The position numbers and the translations under genes are program-made. From positions 69,429 through 108,078 of the forward strand of contig JAFLCP010000003.1 in assembly GCA_017303505.1 (NCBI GenBank): DNA of 38,650 nt, read 5' to 3'. How positions within the stretch are numbered: position 1 is the first letter of the stretch; each line of letters starts with the position of its first letter. Shown here in pieces: positions 15,454 to 23,928 of the stretch. The stretch is from Planctomycetota bacterium. Lineage in GTDB: Bacteria > Planctomycetota > Planctomycetia > Pirellulales > Pirellulaceae. Below the pieces are notes generated by a model. That model was not told where the DNA came from, searched no databases, and saw only the letters and a program-made list of their open reading frames with translations.

Positions 15454-15616
15454 GAAAGTATGGCTCTGTGCACGGTGTTTTGGACGCGATCAACCCCACG
15501 CTGAGTAGGAAAAAAACTGTGCGCTGCTGAAAATCGACGCGGTGGAATTCGTAGCTCTTACTTCGTACGTCGTAATTCGTCGTCGTAATTCGTGCTCGAT
15601 TTGTGGCAGCACACAG

Positions 15617-16092
15617 GCTAAACGATCGCGAAGTGAATACGCGTGTACCGGGGGAAGCCTAACCTCCGCTAGCGCTACGGTTACGGGCTAAACGACTCGG
15701 CTCTAGTTGATAGTATCGCGCAATACACAAATCTGTGTAGTGCTAGAAGCTAAACGATCGCGAGCTGAATACGCGTGTACCGGGGGACGCCTAACCTCCG
15801 CTAGCGCTACGGTTACGGGTTAAACGACCCGGCTCTAGTTGATAGTATCGCGCAATACACAAATCTGTATAGTCTAGAAGCTAAACGATCGCGAAGTGAA
15901 TACGCGTGTACCGGGGATGCCTAACCTCCGCTAGCGCTGCGGTTACGGGTTAAACGACCCGGCTCTAGTTGATAGTATCGCGCAATACACAAATCTGTAT
16001 AGTGCTAGAAGCTAAACGATCGCGAAGTGAATACGCGTGTACCGGGGATGCCTAACCTCCGCTAGCGCTGCGGTTACGGGTTAAACGACCCG
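15617..16092. repeat. Tandem array of about 131-bp units, four copies
   Basis: Units begin GCTAAACGATCGCGA at 15617, 15749, 15880 and 16011 (periods 132, 131, 131). The fourth is cut after GGTTAAACGACCCG, about 80 bp in. Each full unit holds CTAACCTCCGCTAGCGCT-CGGTTACGGG, then TTAAACGACCCGGCTCTAG and a TATCGCGCAATACACAAATC segment. Copies differ by a few substitutions and 1-2 base indels. The end of the last unit forms the stop codon of glcF. Confidence 0.9.
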
Positions 16093-17313
16093 CGTGACAC
16101 TTTCATCGAGCAATTGGATGATATGCCGAACTTCGAAAGGGCGAGATACGATGCCTAACGTACGAGCGGAATACCATTGCATCATGCAAACATGATTCGA
16201 AGTGCCAAGGATTACGGGCTCACCTTCTGCCGTTTCCAAGAAGGCCGCTTTGCGGGCCAAGATCTGACGTGAGTTCTCTGGTTTTTGCAAATTGTAAGTA
16301 CCACCCGATCCGCAACATTCCGTCGCCAAAGGTGCTAGCTCCCAACGATAACCGGTCGCATTTAAGATCGATTCCGGAATACCTGCCACCCGCTGACCAT
16401 GAATCAAATGACATGGCAAGTCCACATACAATCGAGCTCGCTCATCGCGAATCGGTCGCGGCTTCAAATCCAATTGACTCAAGAATTGCAATACGTCGAT
16501 GACCGGCACACGCCCAGCTAACGTTTTGCTCAATGCCAATCCACAACCCGACGAACTCGATAACACCGCATCAAACTTCTCTGCACCAAACGCCGCTTGA
16601 TTGCGACCCTGCAATGACTCCAAATTCGCTAAGCCAAGGTGCTCAGGAAAAGCCCCACAACAACCTTGTGATTCGGGAACCGTCACCTGCACATTATTCG
16701 CAATCAAAACCCTTACGGTAGCAAAGTTGAGCTCGCGAAACATTCCCTCCATGAGACAGCCCGTTAACAAAGCCACATGCGGACCCGTCGGTTGCCGCTC
16801 ACGCATCAGTTGCCGAGCATAAGCGGAGGTGCTTTGCCAAGCGGCTGGTTGGCCAGGGAACATAAACGGATGTTTTAATAAACCAAGTCGTCGCAACATT
16901 CGTCCTGGCAGCGACAACCACTGAAACGCTTGTGGCGCATGAACCAAGCGAGCCGCGAGCTTCAGAAACCATTTCGGTCGAGCCCGCCCCGCCTGCATCT
17001 GTTCATGTCGAACCGTTTCCAAGATCGTGCCATAGGGGACGTTGGCGGGACATGCTGGCTCACACGCCAAGCAACTCACACATTCCGAAGTGTAATGCTC
17101 GACGAGGGGATCATTTTCCAATATGCCCTCTTCTTCTTTGCGCCATAATCGCAAACGACCACGTGGTGAATTATTCTCATCGCCCGTCAGCTTGTACGTT
17201 GGACACACATCCAAACACAATCCGCAATGCACACAATTGGTCAATAGTTCCGCCAGTGGTTTGTGAGCTGGCGAATCTTTGTCAGGTGATTCAGGAGTTG
17301 GCAAGTCAGGCAT
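16081..17313 (-). CDS. glcF: Glycolate oxidase iron-sulfur subunit GlcF
   Basis: A 410-residue protein from ATG 17313, with AGGAG nine bases upstream; the start lies within the last eight bases of the upstream fusion gene, so translation is coupled. Two 4Fe-4S motifs are C27-C30-C33-C37 (CVHCGLCLDVCP) and C78-C81-C84-C88 (CVSCLACEPACP). Two cysteine-rich CCG domains follow (QGCCGAFPEHLGL, TECCGSGGTYNLQ), as usual for GlcF/LldE/HdrD-type proteins. It passes electrons from the flavin subunit to the quinone pool. The final residues RVV and the TAA stop come from the tandem repeat next to it. Confidence 0.93.
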   Translation of the reverse strand: MPDLPTPESPDKDSPAHKPLAELLTNCVHCGLCLDVCPTYKLTGDENNSPRGRLRLWRKEEEGILENDPLVEHYTSECVSCLACEPACPANVPYGTILETVRHEQMQAGRARPKWFLKLAARLVHAPQAFQWLSLPGRMLRRLGLLKHPFMFPGQPAAWQSTSAYARQLMRERQPTGPHVALLTGCLMEGMFRELNFATVRVLIANNVQVTVPESQGCCGAFPEHLGLANLESLQGRNQAAFGAEKFDAVLSSSSGCGLALSKTLAGRVPVIDVLQFLSQLDLKPRPIRDERARLYVDLPCHLIHGQRVAGIPESILNATGYRWELAPLATECCGSGGTYNLQKPENSRQILARKAAFLETAEGEPVILGTSNHVCMMQWYSARTLGIVSRPFEVRHIIQLLDESVTRVV

Positions 17314-19687
17314 GGGCGTTGGCTCCTGAAAAATGAAACGCAGCCGACAACACCTCAAACCAATGGCGTTCTGATTCAATCACAGAAGGCAAGGACCAGT
17401 GCTGCGAATGCAACTCCCCTCCCCTTTCCAGAATCGATGCACGATATGAATCTGCTACACGGTTCAGAAGCTGTTGATCCACGCTGTAGAAATGAATGAC
17501 TCCGGTGTGACAGGATGCGCTCAGCTTAATGGACGAGTCGCGAGCAACATCTTGTGCGATGTGCAGCGCATGGTCGCGCGTGGTCTTGAGGCACAAATCG
17601 GGAAGACCATCGCTGGGTAGTTGATAGACCATTCTTGAAGTGCTGCTCAATCCTAATCGCTGACAATATTCATCGATAAAACCTTCAGCCACTTTCCATT
17701 CGTCGGCAGGTGCATTCAGCAATAATCGCAAGCTCCAACTGCTGTCCGTTGGATTGTACAAAATGTCCACTGAATCGAACCAATGAATCCAACAGGAATG
17801 GCTCACCACATCACCAAGTCGACAGAGCGAAGTTGGCTCGCCGACAACATCGCATTGAAAGTTCTCACCATGTGCAGAACGATATCGAACCACGAATTGT
17901 TCTGGAGTGCCAAAATCTCCTCGCGATTGCAGCAAAAATCGCAGTAAATCATAACCTGTAGTCGTTTTCGCAACTCGCTCGCCAATGCGTACCATCTCGC
18001 CTGAAGGCAATCGCCAATTCATGCCGAGGATGTTGTCACAAAAAGGACCAAACCGCGATGAGGCGGGAGCATACCCGCTGCTGCGAAAATGTTCCAAGAG
18101 CGTAGCTTGTGAATCCAACAACAGAGGAAAACGAAGTCCTTGTGCACTGCCTGCATCTTGAATCTCTTGCCACGTTGCTGAAGCATCGCATAAGGCAATG
18201 CCATCGATCGCATCTAGGAACGGTTCAAAGAGTCGCTCACGCTCAATCGGTGATTCTGGATGGTAGAGCTCTGGTGAGTGAACGGTTGCGTGTGCAAACT
18301 CACGCTGGGCAAACATCTTCAGTGGATTGAGTTTGTGGGTTGGATCAAAGGCTGTCGCGGTTGCCATTTGCAAACGTGTCGCATTAGGACCAAATACCAA
18401 CGGCATGTAAGCGGTCTTATCATTGCCGATACCATGTTCACCCGATAAGGTTCCACCCACTTCGATCACTTTGCGCATCAATCGTTTGGAGATCGATTCG
18501 ACTTGATGCATTTGGGTCGCATTGCGCGAGTCGAACATAAAGTTAGGGTGCAGGTTGCCGTCACCGGCGTGGAAAACGTTGACGACCGGGATGGAGACGG
18601 CATCAGCTTCGCGATAAATCATCTCCAATACATCGGCCAAAGATCGTTTGGGAATCACTGCATCTTGCACTACCAGATCTGGGCTCAATTGGCCCATCAA
18701 GCCACCGGCCACTTTGCGAGCTTTCCACAGCTTTTGTCGACGTTGGGCGTCGTCGCTGTACATGATCCCTTCGGCACCGGCATCTGCGAGCAGTTGCTTC
18801 ACTTGTGCGACGCGATGATCAACTAAGACGCGTGGACCATCGATTTCGGTGACCATCAAAAACTTGTCTTGCGGCAAGCCGGCGGCCATCGGGCTGTTTT
18901 CGACTAATTGAACAAATCGCGGGTCCATCAATTCGATCGCCACCGGATACGACGAATGTGCGACGAGTGCATGGATCGCTTTTTCAGCTGCAGCGAGTGT
19001 GGCGAAAGAAGCTTGAAACGTCCATTCTTTTTCAGGTCGAGGCAATAGTCGCAACCAAATGCGTGTGAAGGCGGCCAATGTCCCTTCAGATCCGATCATG
19101 AGCCGCTTCCAGTCCTCGTGATAGGGACCACGACCACCCGCCGGCCCACCAAAGCGATGCACGGATCCATCGAGCATCACTGCTTCCACGCCTAGAACAT
19201 AGTTGCTGGTGACACCGAAGCGAAAGCAATGAGCACCGCCGGCATTCATGGCCACATTGCCACCGAGAGTGCATACTGGACCACTCGATGGATCGGGAGG
19301 ATAAAACAGTTCATGCGGCAGTAATGCGGCATCAAGTTGTTTCAATGTGCAACTGCATTCCACTTCGCACCACATGCCGGCGACATCGATATGTCGAATT
19401 GTTCGCAAAGCGCTGGTGTGAACAACGATTCCTCCTTGAGCGGCAACAGGACCACCGGATAGAGAAGTGCCCGCCCCGCGCATGACGATCGGGACATCAA
19501 ACTCTGCAGCGTGCTTGAGCAGATCAATCAACTCTTCACAGGACGCGGGAATCACAACCGCATCTGGCGGAAACGACTTATAACCGAGAGCATCGGCATC
19601 GTAGGCCAAGAGTTGGGCTCGCGCGGTCATTACCTTGCCGCGTTGAATGATGCGTCTCAGCTTCGTCTCGAGTGGGCTGGAACGCAT
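17306..19687 (-). CDS. glcD: GlcD-GlcE fusion: FAD-dependent 2-hydroxyacid dehydrogenase
   Basis: A 793-residue protein from ATG 19687, with GGAG eight bases upstream; the in-frame GTG at 19708 has no such site. Residues 1-470 are a complete GlcD: FAD-binding PP-loop PIVMRGAGTSLSGG (about 66-79), GGNVAMNAGG, GSEGTLAAFTRIWLRLLP, NVFHAGDGNLHP, GEHGIGNDK and a C-terminal FDPTHKLNPLKMF. Residues about 480-793 match GlcE, with GMNWRLPSGEMVRIGERVAK and TTTGYDLL (about 555-583). In E. coli GlcD and GlcE are separate; here one chain supplies both. The complex oxidises glycolate or a related 2-hydroxyacid such as D-lactate, with GlcF as electron carrier. Confidence 0.92.
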   Translation of the reverse strand: MRSSPLETKLRRIIQRGKVMTARAQLLAYDADALGYKSFPPDAVVIPASCEELIDLLKHAAEFDVPIVMRGAGTSLSGGPVAAQGGIVVHTSALRTIRHIDVAGMWCEVECSCTLKQLDAALLPHELFYPPDPSSGPVCTLGGNVAMNAGGAHCFRFGVTSNYVLGVEAVMLDGSVHRFGGPAGGRGPYHEDWKRLMIGSEGTLAAFTRIWLRLLPRPEKEWTFQASFATLAAAEKAIHALVAHSSYPVAIELMDPRFVQLVENSPMAAGLPQDKFLMVTEIDGPRVLVDHRVAQVKQLLADAGAEGIMYSDDAQRRQKLWKARKVAGGLMGQLSPDLVVQDAVIPKRSLADVLEMIYREADAVSIPVVNVFHAGDGNLHPNFMFDSRNATQMHQVESISKRLMRKVIEVGGTLSGEHGIGNDKTAYMPLVFGPNATRLQMATATAFDPTHKLNPLKMFAQREFAHATVHSPELYHPESPIERERLFEPFLDAIDGIALCDASATWQEIQDAGSAQGLRFPLLLDSQATLLEHFRSSGYAPASSRFGPFCDNILGMNWRLPSGEMVRIGERVAKTTTGYDLLRFLLQSRGDFGTPEQFVVRYRSAHGENFQCDVVGEPTSLCRLGDVVSHSCWIHWFDSVDILYNPTDSSWSLRLLLNAPADEWKVAEGFIDEYCQRLGLSSTSRMVYQLPSDGLPDLCLKTTRDHALHIAQDVARDSSIKLSASCHTGVIHFYSVDQQLLNRVADSYRASILERGGELHSQHWSLPSVIESERHWFEVLSAAFHFSGANAHA

Positions 19688-19738
19688 GGTGGAAACTCCG
19701 TAACTCACATAGTTCGTTCGAGGAGACGATTAGGGCTG

Positions 19739-21205
19739 TTAGTACTTGGGCTTGGGAAGTGAGATGACTTGGGTATCGAGGAATTCGCGAATTCCTTCTT
19801 CGCCACCTTCCGCTCCAATGCCGCTTTGTTTGACACCACCGAAAGGGATTTCTGCTTTAAGTGGTCGCCACTCATTGACGCCCACAATGCCCACATCCAA
19901 GCCGCTGGCTATAGCGCGGCACCGCGAGATGTCGCCGCCAAAGACATAACCTGCGAGACCATATGGGGTGGCGTTAGCCCGCTGTACTACATCGCTGTAA
20001 TCAATATATTGCAACACAGGAATGATGGGCCCAAAAATCTCCTGCTGAGCAATGGGCATATCGTCTTTGACATCTGTGAGCAATGTTGGTGGATAAAATG
20101 CACCGGCCGCATTGCCACGATCGGCTTCATAGCTGCGATTGCTCACCACGCAACGCGCTCCCGCTTGCAACGATTGTTCCACTAAAGTTCCAACTTCTGT
20201 GCAAGCGTGCTGGTGAATCAGCGGTCCTGAATCGACACCGTCGATGAGACCGTTACCCACATGGGCGGAGCTTAAACGCTGCGCTACTAAGTCGATAAAT
20301 TTGGCTACCACATCGCTATGTACGAAGATACGATTGGCGGTGACGCAAACTTGTCCTGAAACAAACAGCTTTAAGCGACAAAGCTGTTCTGCTGCAAACG
20401 CGAGATCGGCATCGGGCAAGATGATAAACGGTGCGTTGCCACCCAGTTCCAATGAGACGCGTTTAATGCTGCGAGACGCTGCTGCCATCAGCGAGCTGCC
20501 GGTGGATGTTGAGCCGGTTAAGCTCAGCACGCGAACAGCGGGATGATCGGCGAACAGATTGCCGATAACGGAGCCACGTCCAGGCACAATTTGTATCGCA
20601 CCATCGGGCACACCCGCTTCGCGAAACAATGGTGCGACTGCTAATGCGATAAGTGGTGTTGCCTCGGCTGGTTTCCAAACGGCTGTGCAACCAGCGGCCA
20701 GCGCAGCAGAAATTTTCTTGGCAGCTTGGGCCAAAGGAAAATTCCAAGGAGTAATTAAGCCGGCGACGCCAATCGGCTTGTGTTCGATGATGAATTCTCG
20801 ATCCGCTTCAGGATGAGGCACAACTCGTCCATAAAGTCTTCGAGCTTCTTCACCAAACCATTGAAAGAAGCTGGCTGAGTATTCAATTTCAGCGACCGCT
20901 TGTGGATACGGTTTGCCTTGCTCTGCAGTGAGCAAACGAGCGAGCGGATCTTTGCGTTCTAATAAGAGAGTTGCGATTCTCTTGAGAATGTTGCCTCGTT
21001 CTACGGCGGAGCGTTGTCGCCACTCCGTAAAAACTTTCGCAGCGCCTTCGATGGCCAGATTCACTTGGGCTGCGGATGCTCGCGTTACCTGTGCAAGAGG
21101 TGAGCCGGTAGCGGGATTGGAGACGGTTACCGATTCGGAACCTGGCTGCCATGAACCATTGATCCATGGATGAGGTTCAAACCAGAAATCGGGAACCGTC
21201 TTCAT
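19739..21205 (-). CDS. NAD(P)-dependent aldehyde dehydrogenase (succinate-semialdehyde/glycolaldehyde type)
   Basis: A 488-residue ALDH of full length from ATG 21205. Key residues: N155 in PWNFP, K178 in WKPAE, GSTSTG at 231-236, the general base E253 in LELGGN and the nucleophile C287 in SGQVCVTANR. The sequence is nearest in style to GabD-like succinate-semialdehyde dehydrogenases. It lies 24 bp after leuB and 51 bp before the GlcD-GlcE gene. The position suggests it supplies the hydroxyacid used next, for example glycolaldehyde to glycolate, a reaction known for the E. coli aldehyde dehydrogenase AldA. Succinate semialdehyde remains an equally fair substrate. Confidence 0.9.
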   Translation of the reverse strand: MKTVPDFWFEPHPWINGSWQPGSESVTVSNPATGSPLAQVTRASAAQVNLAIEGAAKVFTEWRQRSAVERGNILKRIATLLLERKDPLARLLTAEQGKPYPQAVAEIEYSASFFQWFGEEARRLYGRVVPHPEADREFIIEHKPIGVAGLITPWNFPLAQAAKKISAALAAGCTAVWKPAEATPLIALAVAPLFREAGVPDGAIQIVPGRGSVIGNLFADHPAVRVLSLTGSTSTGSSLMAAASRSIKRVSLELGGNAPFIILPDADLAFAAEQLCRLKLFVSGQVCVTANRIFVHSDVVAKFIDLVAQRLSSAHVGNGLIDGVDSGPLIHQHACTEVGTLVEQSLQAGARCVVSNRSYEADRGNAAGAFYPPTLLTDVKDDMPIAQQEIFGPIIPVLQYIDYSDVVQRANATPYGLAGYVFGGDISRCRAIASGLDVGIVGVNEWRPLKAEIPFGGVKQSGIGAEGGEEGIREFLDTQVISLPKPKY

Positions 21206-21229
21206 TGTCGTTCTTTACCTCATCAAGGC

Positions 21230-22342
21230 TTAAGCCAAAATCGCATCGCAAATCGCTTGGCCCATCTCGCGTGTGCCGACAGGAGATTTGTTTTCAGGTG
21301 CACATACATCGCGAGTTTGTTTGCCACTAGCGATGACTTTGGCGATCGCGGCTTCTACTGCAGCCGCTTCACGATCGAGTCCCAAGCTGTAACGCAATAG
21401 CAACGTAGCAGAGAGAATCTGGGCCAGTGGATTGGCGATGCCTTTACCGGCGATGTCGGGTGCAGAGCCACCGGCGGGTTCATATAAACCAAAGGTTGTT
21501 TCTGCGCCGGTTGCAGCACCGAGGCTGGCGCTAGGCAGCATACCGAGCGAACCGGCGAGTGCGGCTGCCTCGTCGCTGAGCATATCGCCGAAGGTGTTTT
21601 CGCAAAGAAGCACATCGAAGCGACCTGGGTTGAGAATCAATTGCATCGCGGCATTGTCGGCGAGCATATGTTCCAACGTCACATCAGGATACTGTTTGGC
21701 AACTTCGGTAACGACGTCGCGCCACAAGATACCGGACTCAAGCACGTTGGCTTTGTCGGTGCTGGTGACGAGTTTGCGTCGAAGTCGGGCGGCGCGAAAC
21801 GCCACATGGGCAATGCGTTCGACTTCATGAGTGGTGTAGACCATCGAGTCGACCGCTTTCTTTTGGCCGTCAGGTAACTCGGTGGTCACTTTGGGTTGAC
21901 CGAAATATAAACCGCCGGTCAATTCGCGAACCACAAGCACATCGACGCCTTTGGAAATGCGTTCGGTGCGGAGCGGGCAAGCGTGTACAAGTTCAGGATA
22001 CAAACGCACGGGACGCAAGTTAGCATAGAGCGAAAACTCTTTGCGCAATCGGAGCAACGCAGCGCGTTCTGGGCGTTGATCTTTAGGGACGGTGTTATCG
22101 CGATCAGGCAAACCAACTGACCCGAACAAGATCGCATGCGAGTCTTTGCAAAGTTGCAGTACATTGTCGGAGAGAGCGGTGCCATAAGCATCAATGCCAG
22201 CCCAGCCGACAGGAGCTTCGGTGATCTGTAACGAGAGCGAGAACTTCTTTTCCACGGCTCGCAAAACGGCGATGGCCTCTTTCATCACTTCAGGCCCGAT
22301 ACCATCACCTGCCAGGGCTGCGATACGAAACGTGGTGCTCAC
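21230..22342 (-). CDS. leuB: 3-isopropylmalate dehydrogenase
   Basis: A 370-residue protein from GTG 22342, with GGAGAG five bases upstream; the open frame extends 42 codons further with unrelated sequence. Motifs: AGDGIGPE (11-18), substrate arginines R100, R110 and R139 (VRELTGGLYFG, Y147), K197 in STDKANVLES, and D229/D253/D257 (NTFGDMLSDEAA). The NAD loop is PAGGSAPDIAGKG where most LeuB have a histidine (PxHGSAPD). It oxidatively decarboxylates 3-isopropylmalate in leucine synthesis. It is first in the operon with the aldehyde and glycolate dehydrogenases, an unusual partner set. LeuB-like tartrate or D-malate dehydrogenases are the main alternative. Confidence 0.9.
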   Translation of the reverse strand: MSTTFRIAALAGDGIGPEVMKEAIAVLRAVEKKFSLSLQITEAPVGWAGIDAYGTALSDNVLQLCKDSHAILFGSVGLPDRDNTVPKDQRPERAALLRLRKEFSLYANLRPVRLYPELVHACPLRTERISKGVDVLVVRELTGGLYFGQPKVTTELPDGQKKAVDSMVYTTHEVERIAHVAFRAARLRRKLVTSTDKANVLESGILWRDVVTEVAKQYPDVTLEHMLADNAAMQLILNPGRFDVLLCENTFGDMLSDEAAALAGSLGMLPSASLGAATGAETTFGLYEPAGGSAPDIAGKGIANPLAQILSATLLLRYSLGLDREAAAVEAAIAKVIASGKQTRDVCAPENKSPVGTREMGQAICDAILA

Positions 22343-22473
22343 TCGAACTCTCCAAAACCATTCACAAAAGGGACAAAGACGGGATAGCGAAAGTTTGAAC
22401 GGCGAAGGGCTTTTTGGGAAGGTGGGAAGAGCGAATTGTGCCAAAATGAGGGGGTGTAACGCGGCCATTAAGA

Positions 22474-23916
22474 CTAGGCAGGGCGTTTTAATATCTCATT
22501 TACGATTCGGCCTGGTTGTCCATCCAATAAAGTGCCGCTGCCGCCGGGGCGAATAAAGGACAATTTCTGTGGATCTAAACCGAAAAGATGTAGCAGTGTC
22601 GCGTGATAGTCGTAATGGTTCACAATGTCCTTTACCGCTTGGTATCCGAAGTCATCGGTTTCGCCAAACACTACACCCTCGCGAACACCACCGCCGGCCA
22701 ACCAAGTGCTGAAACCATACGTGTTATGATCGCGACCGACATTCTTCTCGTTTTGAATCACGGGCAAACGCCCCATCTCGCCACCCCAATGAACGAGCGT
22801 TGAGTCGAGGAGTCCACGTTGCTTTAAGTCCTTCACTAACGCAGCAGCCGGTTGATCGATTTTTTTGCAAGTCGAAGGTAACGCAGCCATGATATTGCCA
22901 TGGTGGTCCCATTGTTGTGTGGATGTGTAGATTTGCACAAAGCGAACGCCTCGTTCGACGAGACGCCGCGCGATTAAACAGCGAGTACCGTATTCACGTG
23001 TTGCATCTTGATCGAGCCCATACATGCGATGGGTGGCTGCCGTCTCGCGGTTGATATCGAGCGCTTCTTTGGCGGCCGTTTGCATTGCTTCGGCTAATTC
23101 GAACGTTCGCATGCGAGCAGAGAGCTCCGATTCGAACGGACGAGCGGCCAAATGTTCGGCATTGAGTTTTTGCAGGTAATCGAGGTAAGCTCGTTGTGGT
23201 GGGCCGGCTAACTTGGGAGGTGGATCGAGATTGAGTATGCGTGGTTCTTGCGGACGAATCACTGTTCCTTGATAGAGTGACGGAAGCCAACCATTGGACC
23301 AGCAGTCTGTGCCTAGCACGGGCAATCCGCCGGGGTCTGTTAATACGACAAATGCTGGAAGTTGTTGGCTTTCGCTTCCAAGACCATAAGTAAGCCATGA
23401 ACCGAGTACGGGACGACCTGCCGTGATGCGACCATGATGCATCGCATAGATGGATTGTCCATGGTTGTTGACGCCCGTGTGCATCGAGCGAATCAGGGTA
23501 ATATCATCGGCTATTGAACCGAGATGTGGAACGAGTTCGCTGAGTTCCATGCCGCATTGGCCATAACATTGCCACTTCCACGGTCCGGCCCAGAGTTTGG
23601 CGGACGATTCAGCAGCATTGTCATATTTCAAATCGCCGGGATAGTTTTGGCCATGACGTTTTTCTAATTCATGTTTGCGATCGGTTAAATCTAAATGCGA
23701 CGGTCCCCCTTGCATGAACATAGAGATCATCGCAGATGCTTGGGGCGCGAAGTGAGGTGATTTCGGTTTGAGATCGAACTCAGTCGGTGTTGTGATGGGC
23801 TTGGGTGGTACGGCTTCGGCAACTTGTTGGCACATGGCCGCAATGGCTAACGTAGCACCTGCGATGCCTTGTTGGGCGAGGAAATGTCGACGCGAATAAC
23901 AGGGTGAAAAATTCAT
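22474..23916 (-). CDS. DUF1501 protein (Tat-exported, sulfatase-like fold)
   Basis: A 480-residue protein from ATG 23916, with AGGAG eight bases upstream. The N-terminus has a twin-arginine signal (YSRRHFLAQQGIAGATLAIA). Family hallmarks of DUF1501 follow: MFMQGGPSHLDLTDRKHEL, HTGVNNHGQSIYAMHHGR, VRFVQIYTSTQQWDHHGN, HWGGEMGRLP and GRDHNTYGFSTWLAGGG. The fold is related to the alkaline phosphatase/sulfatase superfamily; the activity is not established. It starts 12 bp after the DUF1549/DUF1553 gene, the usual planctomycete pairing, so both are one transcript and likely act together outside the cytoplasm. Confidence 0.92.
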   Translation of the reverse strand: MNFSPCYSRRHFLAQQGIAGATLAIAAMCQQVAEAVPPKPITTPTEFDLKPKSPHFAPQASAMISMFMQGGPSHLDLTDRKHELEKRHGQNYPGDLKYDNAAESSAKLWAGPWKWQCYGQCGMELSELVPHLGSIADDITLIRSMHTGVNNHGQSIYAMHHGRITAGRPVLGSWLTYGLGSESQQLPAFVVLTDPGGLPVLGTDCWSNGWLPSLYQGTVIRPQEPRILNLDPPPKLAGPPQRAYLDYLQKLNAEHLAARPFESELSARMRTFELAEAMQTAAKEALDINRETAATHRMYGLDQDATREYGTRCLIARRLVERGVRFVQIYTSTQQWDHHGNIMAALPSTCKKIDQPAAALVKDLKQRGLLDSTLVHWGGEMGRLPVIQNEKNVGRDHNTYGFSTWLAGGGVREGVVFGETDDFGYQAVKDIVNHYDYHATLLHLFGLDPQKLSFIRPGGSGTLLDGQPGRIVNEILKRPA

Positions 23917-23928
23917 GCTGTTGGCTCC

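Noticed and set aside
14478-15473. Longer Sir2 protein starting at 15473
   Set aside because: The extra 59 codons have no sirtuin features and include a hairpin repeat; ATG 15296 fits the domain start.
15617-16092. CRISPR array
   Set aside because: Units of 131 bp repeat over their whole length; there are no short repeats alternating with unique spacers and no cas genes.
21230-22468. Longer LeuB starting at 22468
   Set aside because: The added N-terminus is unrelated to LeuB, whereas the GTG at 22342 has GGAGAG five bases upstream.
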